Assembly (NCBI RefSeq): GCF_001280845.1
Contig: NZ_LGHP01000001.1
Location: 2,877,916 to 2,941,915, forward strand
DNA: 64,000 nt
From: Bacillus sp. FJAT-28004
Lineage (GTDB): Bacteria > Bacillota > Bacilli > Paenibacillales > Paenibacillaceae
Reading direction: 5' to 3'
Position numbers and translations under genes: made by a program. The notes under the pieces were generated by a model that worked only from the letters and a program-made list of their open reading frames with translations, searched no databases and was not told where the DNA came from. Shown here one piece after another: positions 17,190 through 25,762 of the stretch. The first letter of the stretch is position 1. The number at the start of each line of letters is the position of its first letter.

Positions 17190-18515
17190 TGGGTTGTAAG
17201 AACCCATGTGTGCTTACAGCATCATTTCGGCGTAGGCGAACGAGCGATTGTCCGCTATAAGCACGTATTTGCTCTTACAGCTTGTAAGTAACCTTAGTTT
17301 GACCGCTGTAAGAACCCATGTGTGCTTACAGCATCATTTCGGCGTGGGAGGACGTGCGATTCGGACCTGTAAGCACGTATCTGCTCTTACAGCATCAAAG
17401 TAACCTTAGATTGACCGTTGTAAGAACCCATTTGTGCTTACAGCATCATTTCGGCGTAGGCGAACGACCGATTGTCCACTATAAGCACGTATTTGCTCTT
17501 ACAGCTTCAAAGTAACCTAGATTGACCGCTGTAAGAACTCATGTGTGCTTACAGCATCGTTTCGGCGTAGGCGAACGAGCGTTTGTCCGCTGTAAGGCAC
17601 TTATTTGCTCTTACAGCTTCAAAGTAACCTTAGATTGACCGCTGTAAGAACCCATGTGTGCTTACAGCATCATTTCGGCGTAGGCGAATGAGCGATTATC
17701 CGCTGTAAGCACGTATTTGCTCTTACAGCTTGTAAGTAACCTTAGTTTGACCGCTGTAAGAACCCATGCGTGCTTACAGCATCATTTCGGCGTGGGAGGA
17801 CGTCCGATTCGGACCTGTAAGCACGTATCTGCTCTTACAGCATCAAAGTAACCTTAGTTTGACCGCTGTAAGAACCCATGCGTGCTTACAGCATCATTTC
17901 GGCGTGGGAGGACGTCCGATTCGGACCTGTAAGCACGTATCTGCTCTTACAGCATCAAAGTAACCTTAGTTTGACCGCTGTAAGAACCCATGTGTGCTTA
18001 CAGCATCATTTCGGCGTGGGAGGACGTCCGATTCGGACCTGTAAGCACGTATCTGCTCTTACAGCTTCAAAGTAACCTCTGTTTGACCGCTGTAAGAACC
18101 CATGCGTGCTTACAGCATCATTTCGGCGTAGGCGAACGAGCGATTGTCCGCTGTAAGCACGTATCTGCTCTTACAGCATCAAAGTAACCTTAGTTTACCC
18201 GCTGTAAGAACCCATGTGTGCTTACAGCATCATTTCGGCGTAGGCGAACGAGCGATTGTCCGCTGTAAGCACGTATTTGCTCTTACAGCTTCAAAGTAAC
18301 CTTAGATTGACCGCTGTAAGAACCCATGTGTGCTTACAGCATCATTTCGGCGTAGGAGAACGAGCTTTTGTCCGCTGTAAGCACGTATTTGCTCTTACAG
18401 CTTCAAAGTAACCTTAGTTTGACCGCTGTAAGAACCCATGTGTGCTTACAGCATCATTTCGGCGTAGGCGAACGAGCCGTTCCAAACTGTAAGCACATTT
18501 TCGCTCTTACAACCA
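17190..18515. repeat. Tandem array of about twelve 112-bp units, each with two CTGTAAG/CTTACAG hairpins
   Basis: Units start near 17192, 17303, 17416, 17527, 17640, 17753, 17865, 17977, 18089, 18202, 18314 and 18427. Each unit has hairpin 1 (stem CTGTAAG, 12-nt loop AACCCATGTGTG, stem CTTACAG), a spacer of about 35 nt, hairpin 2 (same stem, loop CACGTATTTGCT) and a spacer of about 25 nt. Two spacer types occur: A (TAGGCGAACGAGCG) in units 1, 3-5 and 9-12, and B (TGGGAGGACGTCCG) in units 2 and 6-8. Units 6-8 are nearly identical, so they expanded recently. It fills 17077-18638 apart from the bdbC promoter region and a terminator. Short open frames inside it repeat every 112 bp and are not genes. 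Confidence 0.95.
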
Positions 18516-18535
18516 CAAACTAACCCTCACAAAAC

Positions 18536-18592
18536 AAAAAAAGAAGGCCCACTCCCAGGTAGATAATCCTACCTAGGAGCAGACCTTCTCCA
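18536..18592 (-). terminator. Terminator at the end of the six-gene transporter cluster
   Basis: On the minus strand AGAAGGTCTGCTCCTAGGTA pairs imperfectly with TACCTGGGAGTGGGCCTTCT, then runs into TTTTTTT. It lies about 50 bp past the stop of the substrate-binding protein gene. Confidence 0.85.
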
Positions 18593-18638
18593 TTGCCGCG
18601 CTCAATCGCTATTCATGTTAATGAGTAGCTCACTCTCA

Positions 18639-20291
18639 TTACTTACCGTTGATCAAAGCAAGGTTTTCTTGCCATCTTGCTGTACGGTATTCATTCACTT
18701 TCTCGAATCCAAGCGAGTTTGTTGTCTTTTTCGCTTCCTCGATCAGACTAAGTACCTCAGCATCGCTCTTTGCGAATAGAATTTTACCGAAATACTCGTT
18801 TGCAGTCTCGTTTACCTGCTGATTAATGATACCTTCATCTGTTTCTGGAGCCGGATCAATGTTGTTGTATTGCGTCATATTCAACGATGTTTTCCATGCG
18901 ATGTTAAGCTGTGCCAAAGAACCCCAGTTGCGTTGTTCTTCCGGCAACGTTTGCTCGATTTTTTGTTTGCTCGTATCTACAAAAGTTGCGTTTCCTGCCC
19001 ATACATAGGCTTCCAGCTTATCCTTGTCCTTCTCTTCTTGCGGCGTGCTGAACCATTTGTCGTTCGGGATCGGTGCTCCATCAGCATCGTATTCATCCCA
19101 GTACAAGCCTTTTGGTCCGAAGAACATAACGCGTGTACCTTCCTCGCCTGTCACCCAATCCAAATAGGCGAAAATACCTTCTGGGTTTTTAGCGCTTGTC
19201 GTAATTACATTGACGTTCCAGCCAAGTGCGTTATAGCCGTTTGGATATATTTTGTTTTTATCCAAGCCTGACTTCGCGATTGGCCAAATAAATTCGTAGC
19301 CTGCATTTGGATCTTTGGCTTTCAATGCGTTATGGCCTTCGCGTCCCATATTGGTAGCGTTACCGCCAACAAATACAGCTACTCTGCCCGTTGCAAGCTT
19401 CTCTTTAACTTGATCATCCTTTTGTGTCATTGCATCTTGCGTCATAAGGCCTTCTCTAAATAGCTTGCTTGCGTACAGCATCGTTTCTTTCCATGCTTCA
19501 TTGTTGTAGATGGTGTCGAACTTATCGCCATTCGGATATGCTTTCATCGAATGGAACGCACCATTTGCACCCTCCTGGAAGCTAGGGAACATAACCTCTA
19601 CGCCTGAACCATTGCCGCCTACCTCTAATGGGATCACATCCGGATATTTATCCTTAACCTGCTTTAAGTAAGTATACAGATCATCCGTTGTTTCAAGCTT
19701 CGGTGAGCCAAGATCTGCGTAAATCTTCTTGTTCACAAACCAGCCGCCGTTACCAGTAGGCGCTGCCGTATACCAGTTCGGGAATTGATAGATTTTGCCG
19801 TCGCTGGAGCGGAGCATATTTAGAGTCTCTTCGCCCGCCCACTTCTTCAGGTTCGGGTACTTCTCAATATAATCATCTAGTGGAACAAGTGCCCCCGCAG
19901 CTCTCAATCGTTCTACTTCAGGTCCACGATCCATCATAATGGCACCAGGAAGCTCTTTGGATGCAATCATTGTGCTCAGCTTTTGCGCTGCAGCGCCGCC
20001 TGATTGAATGGGCTCTACGGTTACCTTCAGATTATCTTGTACCCACTTACTATTCGGATTAGCACCCCACGGCTCCGTAGTCCACCAATCATAATGAACA
20101 TAATAAGAAAAGTTTACCGGTGTTTCCCCCAAAACGAATCCTTTGCCAGTCTCTGCTTTATTCGTGCCTTCATTACCTGTATTGCCCGAGTTGCTTGACT
20201 TTCCGCCGTTGTTACCGGAGCAACCAGCTAGCAGCACAGTACCGGCAAGACCAACGGTCATAAGCGCGGTTAGCAGCTTTTTTCCTTTCAT
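18639..20291 (-). CDS. Lipoprotein substrate-binding protein of a CUT1-type ABC transporter (LipO-like)
   Basis: 550 residues; GGAGG precedes the ATG. The signal peptide ends in a lipobox (LLAGCSG) followed by a Ser/Asn/Gly linker. The rest is a two-lobed type I extracellular solute-binding protein. The 550-residue length is that of the large LipO-type proteins paired with LplB/LplC permeases in Paenibacillus, rather than the usual 420-450 residues. It is the last gene of the cluster, 72 bp after the LplC-like permease. The sugar is unknown; such systems often import oligosaccharides from polysaccharide breakdown. No ATPase is encoded here, so a shared MsmX-like ATPase is presumed. Confidence 0.9.
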   Translation of the reverse strand: MKGKKLLTALMTVGLAGTVLLAGCSGNNGGKSSNSGNTGNEGTNKAETGKGFVLGETPVNFSYYVHYDWWTTEPWGANPNSKWVQDNLKVTVEPIQSGGAAAQKLSTMIASKELPGAIMMDRGPEVERLRAAGALVPLDDYIEKYPNLKKWAGEETLNMLRSSDGKIYQFPNWYTAAPTGNGGWFVNKKIYADLGSPKLETTDDLYTYLKQVKDKYPDVIPLEVGGNGSGVEVMFPSFQEGANGAFHSMKAYPNGDKFDTIYNNEAWKETMLYASKLFREGLMTQDAMTQKDDQVKEKLATGRVAVFVGGNATNMGREGHNALKAKDPNAGYEFIWPIAKSGLDKNKIYPNGYNALGWNVNVITTSAKNPEGIFAYLDWVTGEEGTRVMFFGPKGLYWDEYDADGAPIPNDKWFSTPQEEKDKDKLEAYVWAGNATFVDTSKQKIEQTLPEEQRNWGSLAQLNIAWKTSLNMTQYNNIDPAPETDEGIINQQVNETANEYFGKILFAKSDAEVLSLIEEAKKTTNSLGFEKVNEYRTARWQENLALINGK

Positions 20292-20363
20292 GTTCGTACG
20301 CCTCCCAATTTTTAATATATATACTCATACCCCTCGCCGAAGCGTTAAGGTCGAATACCGAGA

Positions 20364-21266
20364 TTACTCTTTTAAGGAGCCTATCATTACGCCTTTTACA
20401 AAAAAACGCTGTACGAACGGATACACTAAAACGATTGGAATCGTCGCTACCATCATCGTTGCCATCGTTAATGATTTGCTCGTTACACTCTGCATTCTGC
20501 TTAAAGCATCTGAAGCAGCGCCGCTTCCTTGTGAAGCAATCGAGAGCTGCTCGCTCATCGTGTTGGAGTTCATGATTTGCTGCAGTAAGGTCTGAATCGG
20601 ATACAGCTTGGCATCATTAATAAAAATCGTGGCCGTAAACCAATCATTCCAATGATAAACAGCCGTGAACAAAGAAAGCGTTGCCAAAACAGGCCCTGAT
20701 AAAGGAAGTACGATTTTGAAAAAGATCCCAAACGTGCTGGCCCCGTCAATCTTCGCAGATTCCTCGAGTCCATCGGGCAATCCCATAAAGAAGGTACGGA
20801 ATATAATCATATTCCACACGCTTACCGCTGTCGGAATGACCATTACCCAGAACGTATCCATTAAGCCAAGCTCGCGGTTCAGCAGATAAAAAGGAATAAG
20901 CCCCCCGCTGAAATACATCGTAATAATCGCAAAGATCATGTAATATTTTTTACCAATAACGCCTTTAACGGACAAACCGTAAGCGAAGATAGCCGTGAAA
21001 AAAATAGAGATCAACGTGCCGACAACCGTACGGGACACAGAGATTAAGAAAGCATCAATGATCCGTTCATTTCGAAATACGATTCGATAGTTATCCAGTG
21101 TAAATACTCTTGGCCACAACGTTATTCCGCCTTTTGCCGTATCGAGCCCTTCGTTAAAGGAGATGACCGCCGAATTCCAGAACGGATACAACGTAGCTAA
21201 TCCTAGTAGCACTAGTAAAAAATAAATACAAACTTGCAATACTTTATCGCTGCTGCTCAGCTTCAC
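20364..21266 (-). CDS. CUT1 ABC transporter permease, LplC-like
   Basis: 300 residues from a GTG. Six transmembrane segments are visible, with the EAA coupling motif EESAKIDGASTFGIFFKIVLPLSGP near residue 180 that contacts the ATPase. The C-terminal QRFFVKGVMIGSLKE is the usual end of MalG/LplC-type proteins. It lies 43 bp from the LplB-like partner upstream. Together they should form the heterodimeric channel for the 550-residue binding protein downstream. Confidence 0.92.
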   Translation of the reverse strand: MKLSSSDKVLQVCIYFLLVLLGLATLYPFWNSAVISFNEGLDTAKGGITLWPRVFTLDNYRIVFRNERIIDAFLISVSRTVVGTLISIFFTAIFAYGLSVKGVIGKKYYMIFAIITMYFSGGLIPFYLLNRELGLMDTFWVMVIPTAVSVWNMIIFRTFFMGLPDGLEESAKIDGASTFGIFFKIVLPLSGPVLATLSLFTAVYHWNDWFTATIFINDAKLYPIQTLLQQIMNSNTMSEQLSIASQGSGAASDALSRMQSVTSKSLTMATMMVATIPIVLVYPFVQRFFVKGVMIGSLKE

Positions 21267-21309
21267 TAGGCTTCACCACTTTTCTGAATATTGACAGGAT
21301 TCCTGTGCT

Positions 21310-22269
21310 TTACCATAGACTTGAACCTGCTCTTCTAGCCATGTAGTTTGCGATCGTCAGCAAGCCCACACTTATAATCGCTTTAAATAAGCCGACTGCC
21401 GCCGCATAGGAGAATCGGTTATTTATGATACCTATCCGATAAGCATACGTATCAATAACGTCCGCCACATCGCGAAGCATTGCACTCCTTCCGAGCAAGA
21501 GCAAATCATCAAACCCTGCATTCAATAAACTTCCGATGTTCAGAATCAGAAAAATAATAATAACCGGTGTAATCGATGGAAGCGTTATCAAGAAAATTTG
21601 TTTAAATTTGCTTGCACCATCAATAGAAGCCGCTTCATACAAGCTCGGATTCACTCCGGCAATCGCTGCCAAATATACAATCGTTGCAAACCCAATTTCC
21701 TTCCACAAATTCGTCGTCACGATAATTCCCCAGAAATATTCAGGCAACGACAAGAAATTAATCGGCTTATCAATGAGTCCAAGCGCTTGCAGCGAAATAT
21801 TTAAGCTGCCGTTATCAACGGACAATATCGAAATGGTAAAGCCAGACACTATGACCCAAGACAAGAAATGGGGTAAATAACTAATCGTTTGAATGATTCT
21901 TTTGAATGCCATGTTTCTAACTTCGTTCAACATTAGCGCAAGCAGGATCGGAGCCGGAAAGTTAATGACCAGCTTAAGCAAGCTGATCACAATCGTATTT
22001 CGAATGACTCTATAAAAATCCGGCGAGTTAAAAAACATTTCGAAATGTTTAAAACCCGCCCATGTGCTGCCAAAAAAGCCTTTAAATAAGCTGTAATCCT
22101 GAAATGCCATCAACACGCCGTACATCGGAAAATAATTAAAAATGAGTATAAAGATCAGTGCTGGAAATATCATTAGCTGTACTTGCCATTGCGCCAGAAA
22201 CCGCCGCCACAGCGGTTTCTCTCTTCGCGAGCTCTTTACTGCTGCATTTGCCGTAACAGGTGTTTGCAA
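21310..22269 (-). CDS. CUT1 ABC transporter permease, LplB-like
   Basis: 319 residues from a TTG with AGGAGG upstream. The long cytoplasmic N terminus, IFNYFPMYGVLMAFQDYSLFKG and the EAA motif YEAASIDGASKFKQIFLITLP mark LplB/MalF-type permeases with six or so transmembrane helices. The start lies 30 bp after the stop of the preceding MalG-like gene. No terminator is visible in that gap, so this second transporter is probably read from the same transcript as the first. Confidence 0.92.
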   Translation of the reverse strand: MQTPVTANAAVKSSRREKPLWRRFLAQWQVQLMIFPALIFILIFNYFPMYGVLMAFQDYSLFKGFFGSTWAGFKHFEMFFNSPDFYRVIRNTIVISLLKLVINFPAPILLALMLNEVRNMAFKRIIQTISYLPHFLSWVIVSGFTISILSVDNGSLNISLQALGLIDKPINFLSLPEYFWGIIVTTNLWKEIGFATIVYLAAIAGVNPSLYEAASIDGASKFKQIFLITLPSITPVIIIFLILNIGSLLNAGFDDLLLLGRSAMLRDVADVIDTYAYRIGIINNRFSYAAAVGLFKAIISVGLLTIANYMARRAGSSLW

Positions 22270-22299
22270 GCTACCTCAGCCTCCTTATACTCTCCTCAT

Positions 22300-23184
22300 T
22301 TAACCCTTAACTGCACCAGCCGTAATTCCGCGTGACATTTGCTCTGTAAACAATAAATAGATGATAACTGTCGGCAACGCGATGATGGTCATTACCGCGA
22401 ACTGTGCGCCATAATTCGAAGAGTACTGACCGGTAAACTTCATAATAGAAAATGGCAGCGTCTTGAAGGTCTCGGATGTTAGAAACGTATTGGCCATAAT
22501 GAATTCATTCCACCAGCTGATGAAGTTCATAATACAAACCGTCGCAATTGCGGGTTTTGTCATCGGCATAATGATTCGGAAAATAACGCCATAGACCGAA
22601 CAACCGTCCATAACCGCCGACTCCTCTATGCTCTTCGGAATCGTTTCCAGAAAACCTGAAATAATGAGCAGGCTAATGGGAAGCGAAAAAGCAATGTAAG
22701 GCAAAATCAAGGACAACGGATTATCAATGAGGTTCAGCTTGTCGAACAAAATAAAGTTCGGCAGCAAGGTCGCATGAATCGGTACGATCATGCCGAGCAT
22801 AATGAACGCCATGGCAGGACCGCGCAGCTTCCATTCCATCCGCGTGAACGCGTAGCCGAGCATAAGCGCTAGGAATGCAGCAACCAAGATCGTTACGGTC
22901 GTAATAAAAACACTGTTTAATAGAAATTTTGGAACGCTTCCGTAATTGAATGCATTCACATAGTTATTCCATTCAAATGTCTTGGGCCACTTTAATATGC
23001 CGCTGCCAAAAAAGTCTCCGCTCTTCAGAAAGGAATAATTAATGAGCCAAATAAGCGGGAAAATTTGCAGAAGCGCTACGACCCATAAAACGAGATGAAG
23101 AATGACTTTTAATGCGGGCGATGCGGCGTCCTTCTTCTTGCCGTTTTTCGCTTGGCGACTGGTCTTAGCTGCAAGAGCTTCCAC
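22300..23184 (-). CDS. CUT1 ABC transporter permease, MalG-like
   Basis: 294 residues from the GTG at 23184, which has AGGAGG 7 nt upstream; the ATG 6 nt earlier sits only 1 nt from the site. A Lys-rich N terminus precedes six transmembrane segments. EAA motif: EESAVMDGCSVYGVIFRIIMPMTKP. C-terminal TEQMSRGITAGAVKG is typical of MalG-like subunits. It is paired with the MalF-like gene 56 bp upstream and the binding protein at 24207-25568. Confidence 0.92.
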   Translation of the reverse strand: MEALAAKTSRQAKNGKKKDAASPALKVILHLVLWVVALLQIFPLIWLINYSFLKSGDFFGSGILKWPKTFEWNNYVNAFNYGSVPKFLLNSVFITTVTILVAAFLALMLGYAFTRMEWKLRGPAMAFIMLGMIVPIHATLLPNFILFDKLNLIDNPLSLILPYIAFSLPISLLIISGFLETIPKSIEESAVMDGCSVYGVIFRIIMPMTKPAIATVCIMNFISWWNEFIMANTFLTSETFKTLPFSIMKFTGQYSSNYGAQFAVMTIIALPTVIIYLLFTEQMSRGITAGAVKG

Positions 23185-23239
23185 GGGCATGCCTCCTAAA
23201 ATAATTCATATACCAAATGTGCATATACAAAGGTGAGTA

Positions 23240-24124
23240 TTAAAACTCACCGACATCTTTTTTGAACGCTTTGTTCATCGCTACGGTAATCATGAGACAA
23301 ATGATAACGAACACAACAGATATCGCATTTCCATAGCCGTAAAGCGACGAGGAAAACGCCGTTTTATAAAGGTAATTACCAATGAATTGCGTTGTATTGG
23401 CAGGTCCTCCGTTCGTCATGAGGAATACGGTTTCCATCTGTTTCAAGCAAGCCGTAACCGCTATGACGACCGCAACCCGAACCATCGGCGAGAGAAGCGG
23501 AATAACCACACGCGTATATAGCTTTACTCTTCCAGCACCATCAAGCTCCGCTGCTTCATAAAGATCCTTTGGTATGCCTTGAAGTCCCGCGTAATACAGC
23601 AGAAGCGCATAACCAAAGCCTTGCCACATGACCACGACGATAATGCACCAAATGGCAATATCTGAATCCCCCAGCCAATCCTGTTTCCAAGTGCTTAATC
23701 CTACACCTTCAAGCAATTTATTTAACATCCCGAAATTCGGATGAAATACGCTTACCCACATTTTCGAAGTAACGACGATTGAAATAACTGCCGGTATAAA
23801 AAAGATAGCTCGAAACCATTTCTCTAGCTTTCCTGCATGCATGACAAATATAGAGAACAATAGCGCAATCGGATGTTGAATCAGAAGCGTAGCTGCAAGC
23901 AGCAGTAGGGCATTAAGCAATGAACGCCAAAAAACGCTGTCATGAAACAAAATGTTTTTATAATTCTCGAGTCCAACGAACTCGTAAGCACCGATTCCTG
24001 TCCAATTCGTCGTACCGTAATATGCACTCATGATAATCGGAAAGCAAACCATGAAGAGAAACAGCATAAAACCCGGTGCGACTAGCCAAAAAATGGTGAT
24101 GCGATTGCTCATCAGTTTGTGCAT
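23240..24124 (-). CDS. CUT1 ABC transporter permease, MalF/UgpA-like
   Basis: 294 residues. Six transmembrane segments and the EAA motif YEAAELDGAGRVKLYTRVVIPLLSP near residue 190 are visible; GGPANTTQFIGNYLYKTAF is a conserved block of this subfamily. It follows the binding protein gene after a stable intercistronic hairpin. That arrangement normally lets the binding protein be made in excess of its permeases. Confidence 0.92.
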   Translation of the reverse strand: MHKLMSNRITIFWLVAPGFMLFLFMVCFPIIMSAYYGTTNWTGIGAYEFVGLENYKNILFHDSVFWRSLLNALLLLAATLLIQHPIALLFSIFVMHAGKLEKWFRAIFFIPAVISIVVTSKMWVSVFHPNFGMLNKLLEGVGLSTWKQDWLGDSDIAIWCIIVVVMWQGFGYALLLYYAGLQGIPKDLYEAAELDGAGRVKLYTRVVIPLLSPMVRVAVVIAVTACLKQMETVFLMTNGGPANTTQFIGNYLYKTAFSSSLYGYGNAISVVFVIICLMITVAMNKAFKKDVGEF

Positions 24125-24155
24125 GGTTCTCCCCGCTCTCTCTTTGGTAGAAGGC

Positions 24156-24184
24156 GGGGCAGACCGAATGAATTCGGCTGCCCC
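24156..24184 (-). other. Intercistronic hairpin after the binding-protein gene
   Basis: GGGGCAG-n-CGAAT...ATTCG-n-CTGCCCC forms a strong stem between the binding-protein stop (24207) and the first permease start (24124) without a T-run. It probably stabilises the upstream mRNA or causes partial termination. Confidence 0.7.
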
Positions 24185-24206
24185 ATCAGCTAACTAGCTC
24201 ATTTGT

Positions 24207-25568
24207 TTACTTCAGTACACCAACTGCTGCGTCCATTTCCGTTAAGAACTGTTCTGGTGTAATTTGTTTTCCAAACAGCTTTTGGTGAGCTTCCATCACT
24301 TTTGTCTTGAATTCGTCCGTACCGTTATCATGTACAGGAGTACCGCTGGAAGAAGTCATTGCGCTGAAAATACCAACCAATTGTTTTTGAAGTGCTGTTT
24401 CGTTGCCTGTCAGGAATTGATCAAACTTCTGAGCCGGTGTACCCGAACCTGTCTGCCATACTTGCTTCGCCCAGTTCTCAGGCTTGAAGAAATATTGCAA
24501 GAAAGCTACTGCCGCTTCAGGGTGCTTCGATGTTTTGGATACCGAGTAACCGCCGCCATACCATGCTGCTACATCTGTTGATTTGCCTTTATCGGAAGCA
24601 GGATACGAAATAGCGCCTACGTTATTGCGGAACTCTTCAGGGAAGTTCTCGTCTGTTGCAAGTCCTGCTTCCCAGTTACCCATAACGAACATTGCTGCTT
24701 GGCCTTGACCGAACAGGTTGCGGGAAGTGCCGTAATCTGCTGTCAGGAAGCCGTCTGCAAGTGCCTTGTTTTCAGCTAGTGCAGCAATGTCTTGTGCTGC
24801 TGCAAGGAAGTCTGCATCGCCGGAGAATTTAGCTTCACCCTTCAATACCGCATCCATTTTGTCAAAATTGCCTGTGTGGCGCTGTGCTGCATACTCGAAC
24901 CAGATTGGCAGAGACCAGCCTTCCATTGCGTTCGTTGCAAGCGGGTTAATGCCTTTTGCTCTTAGCTGTTTGGATACTTCAAGCAATTCCGCTGTTGTTG
25001 TTGGTACAGTTAAGCCATTGTCGTCAAAAATTTTCTTGTTATAGTAGATAACCAAGAAATCCGTACCGCGCGGCAATCCGTAAAGCTTGCCATCTTGGGA
25101 GAAACCATCCTTCGCACCTGGTACGAAGTTGCTGCTCGCAAAATCTGCTTCATTCAACTCAAGCAGCATATTGTTATCGATAAGCGGTTTAATAAAAGAA
25201 GTTTGGCCCCACGCTTGAATAATATCAGGTACTGCATCTGTTGATGCATATACTTTAATTTTCGCTTTGTAAGGCTCATCTTGAAGTGCCTCTACTTCTA
25301 TTTTCACATTCGGATTTTCTGCCATATAGCTATCAATGATCGCTTGCTCGATTTTACCAGCTCCATTAGAGCGATCAGCTAGCGCTGTGAAAAACTTAAG
25401 TGTTACCTGCTCCGGTTCTTTATCTTTCGGCGCTTCCGTTTCCTTTACTTCATTAGTAGGACTAGTCGTCGCACCAGCGTTCCCGTTTTTTCCATTATTG
25501 CCGGAGCTGCATGCTGCTACAGTAAAAACCATGATTATTGCTACAAGCGAAATCCATATTTTCCTCAT
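24207..25568 (-). CDS. Lipoprotein substrate-binding protein of a CUT1 ABC transporter
   Basis: 453 residues from the ATG at 25568, chosen because a GGTGGGG site lies upstream and a signal peptide with lipobox (TVAACSSG) starts there; a longer upstream frame is only an extension. After a Thr/Glu/Lys-rich linker the protein is a family 1 extracellular sugar-binding protein of normal size, with GLPRGTDFLVIYYNKKIFDDNGL and AMFVMGNWEAG blocks. It is first in the six-gene cluster and divergent from the YesM/YesN-like pair, which probably controls it. Substrate unknown. Confidence 0.92.
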   Translation of the reverse strand: MRKIWISLVAIIMVFTVAACSSGNNGKNGNAGATTSPTNEVKETEAPKDKEPEQVTLKFFTALADRSNGAGKIEQAIIDSYMAENPNVKIEVEALQDEPYKAKIKVYASTDAVPDIIQAWGQTSFIKPLIDNNMLLELNEADFASSNFVPGAKDGFSQDGKLYGLPRGTDFLVIYYNKKIFDDNGLTVPTTTAELLEVSKQLRAKGINPLATNAMEGWSLPIWFEYAAQRHTGNFDKMDAVLKGEAKFSGDADFLAAAQDIAALAENKALADGFLTADYGTSRNLFGQGQAAMFVMGNWEAGLATDENFPEEFRNNVGAISYPASDKGKSTDVAAWYGGGYSVSKTSKHPEAAVAFLQYFFKPENWAKQVWQTGSGTPAQKFDQFLTGNETALQKQLVGIFSAMTSSSGTPVHDNGTDEFKTKVMEAHQKLFGKQITPEQFLTEMDAAVGVLK

Positions 25569-25762
25569 CGCTACCCCACCTTTTTTTATTTGACCAGGCG
25601 CTTCCTGTTCTGTCCCCATTATAACGTGTAATATCAGCGACAAAATATGAGCCATATTTAAGAATAGATGCCTCATTTTTTGGATCATTATCAAAATAAG
25701 CCTAACTGGAATTATTTCTTGGTATACTAAAGTCACAAATCTGAATGCTACAGGTGAACATG

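Noticed and set aside
17318..18187. Four open frames of 65 codons inside the tandem repeat array
   Set aside because: They recur every 112 bp because the repeat does, have no ribosome-binding sites and encode near-identical low-information peptides. The DNA repeat explains them.
17190..18515. CRISPR array
   Set aside because: The repeated unit is 112 bp with no unique spacers between copies, the same two loops recur, and no cas genes are present.
24156..24184. Operon terminator between the binding protein and its permeases
   Set aside because: The stem is strong but no T-run follows; the neighbouring genes clearly form one transporter, so an mRNA-processing or stabilising hairpin is more likely.
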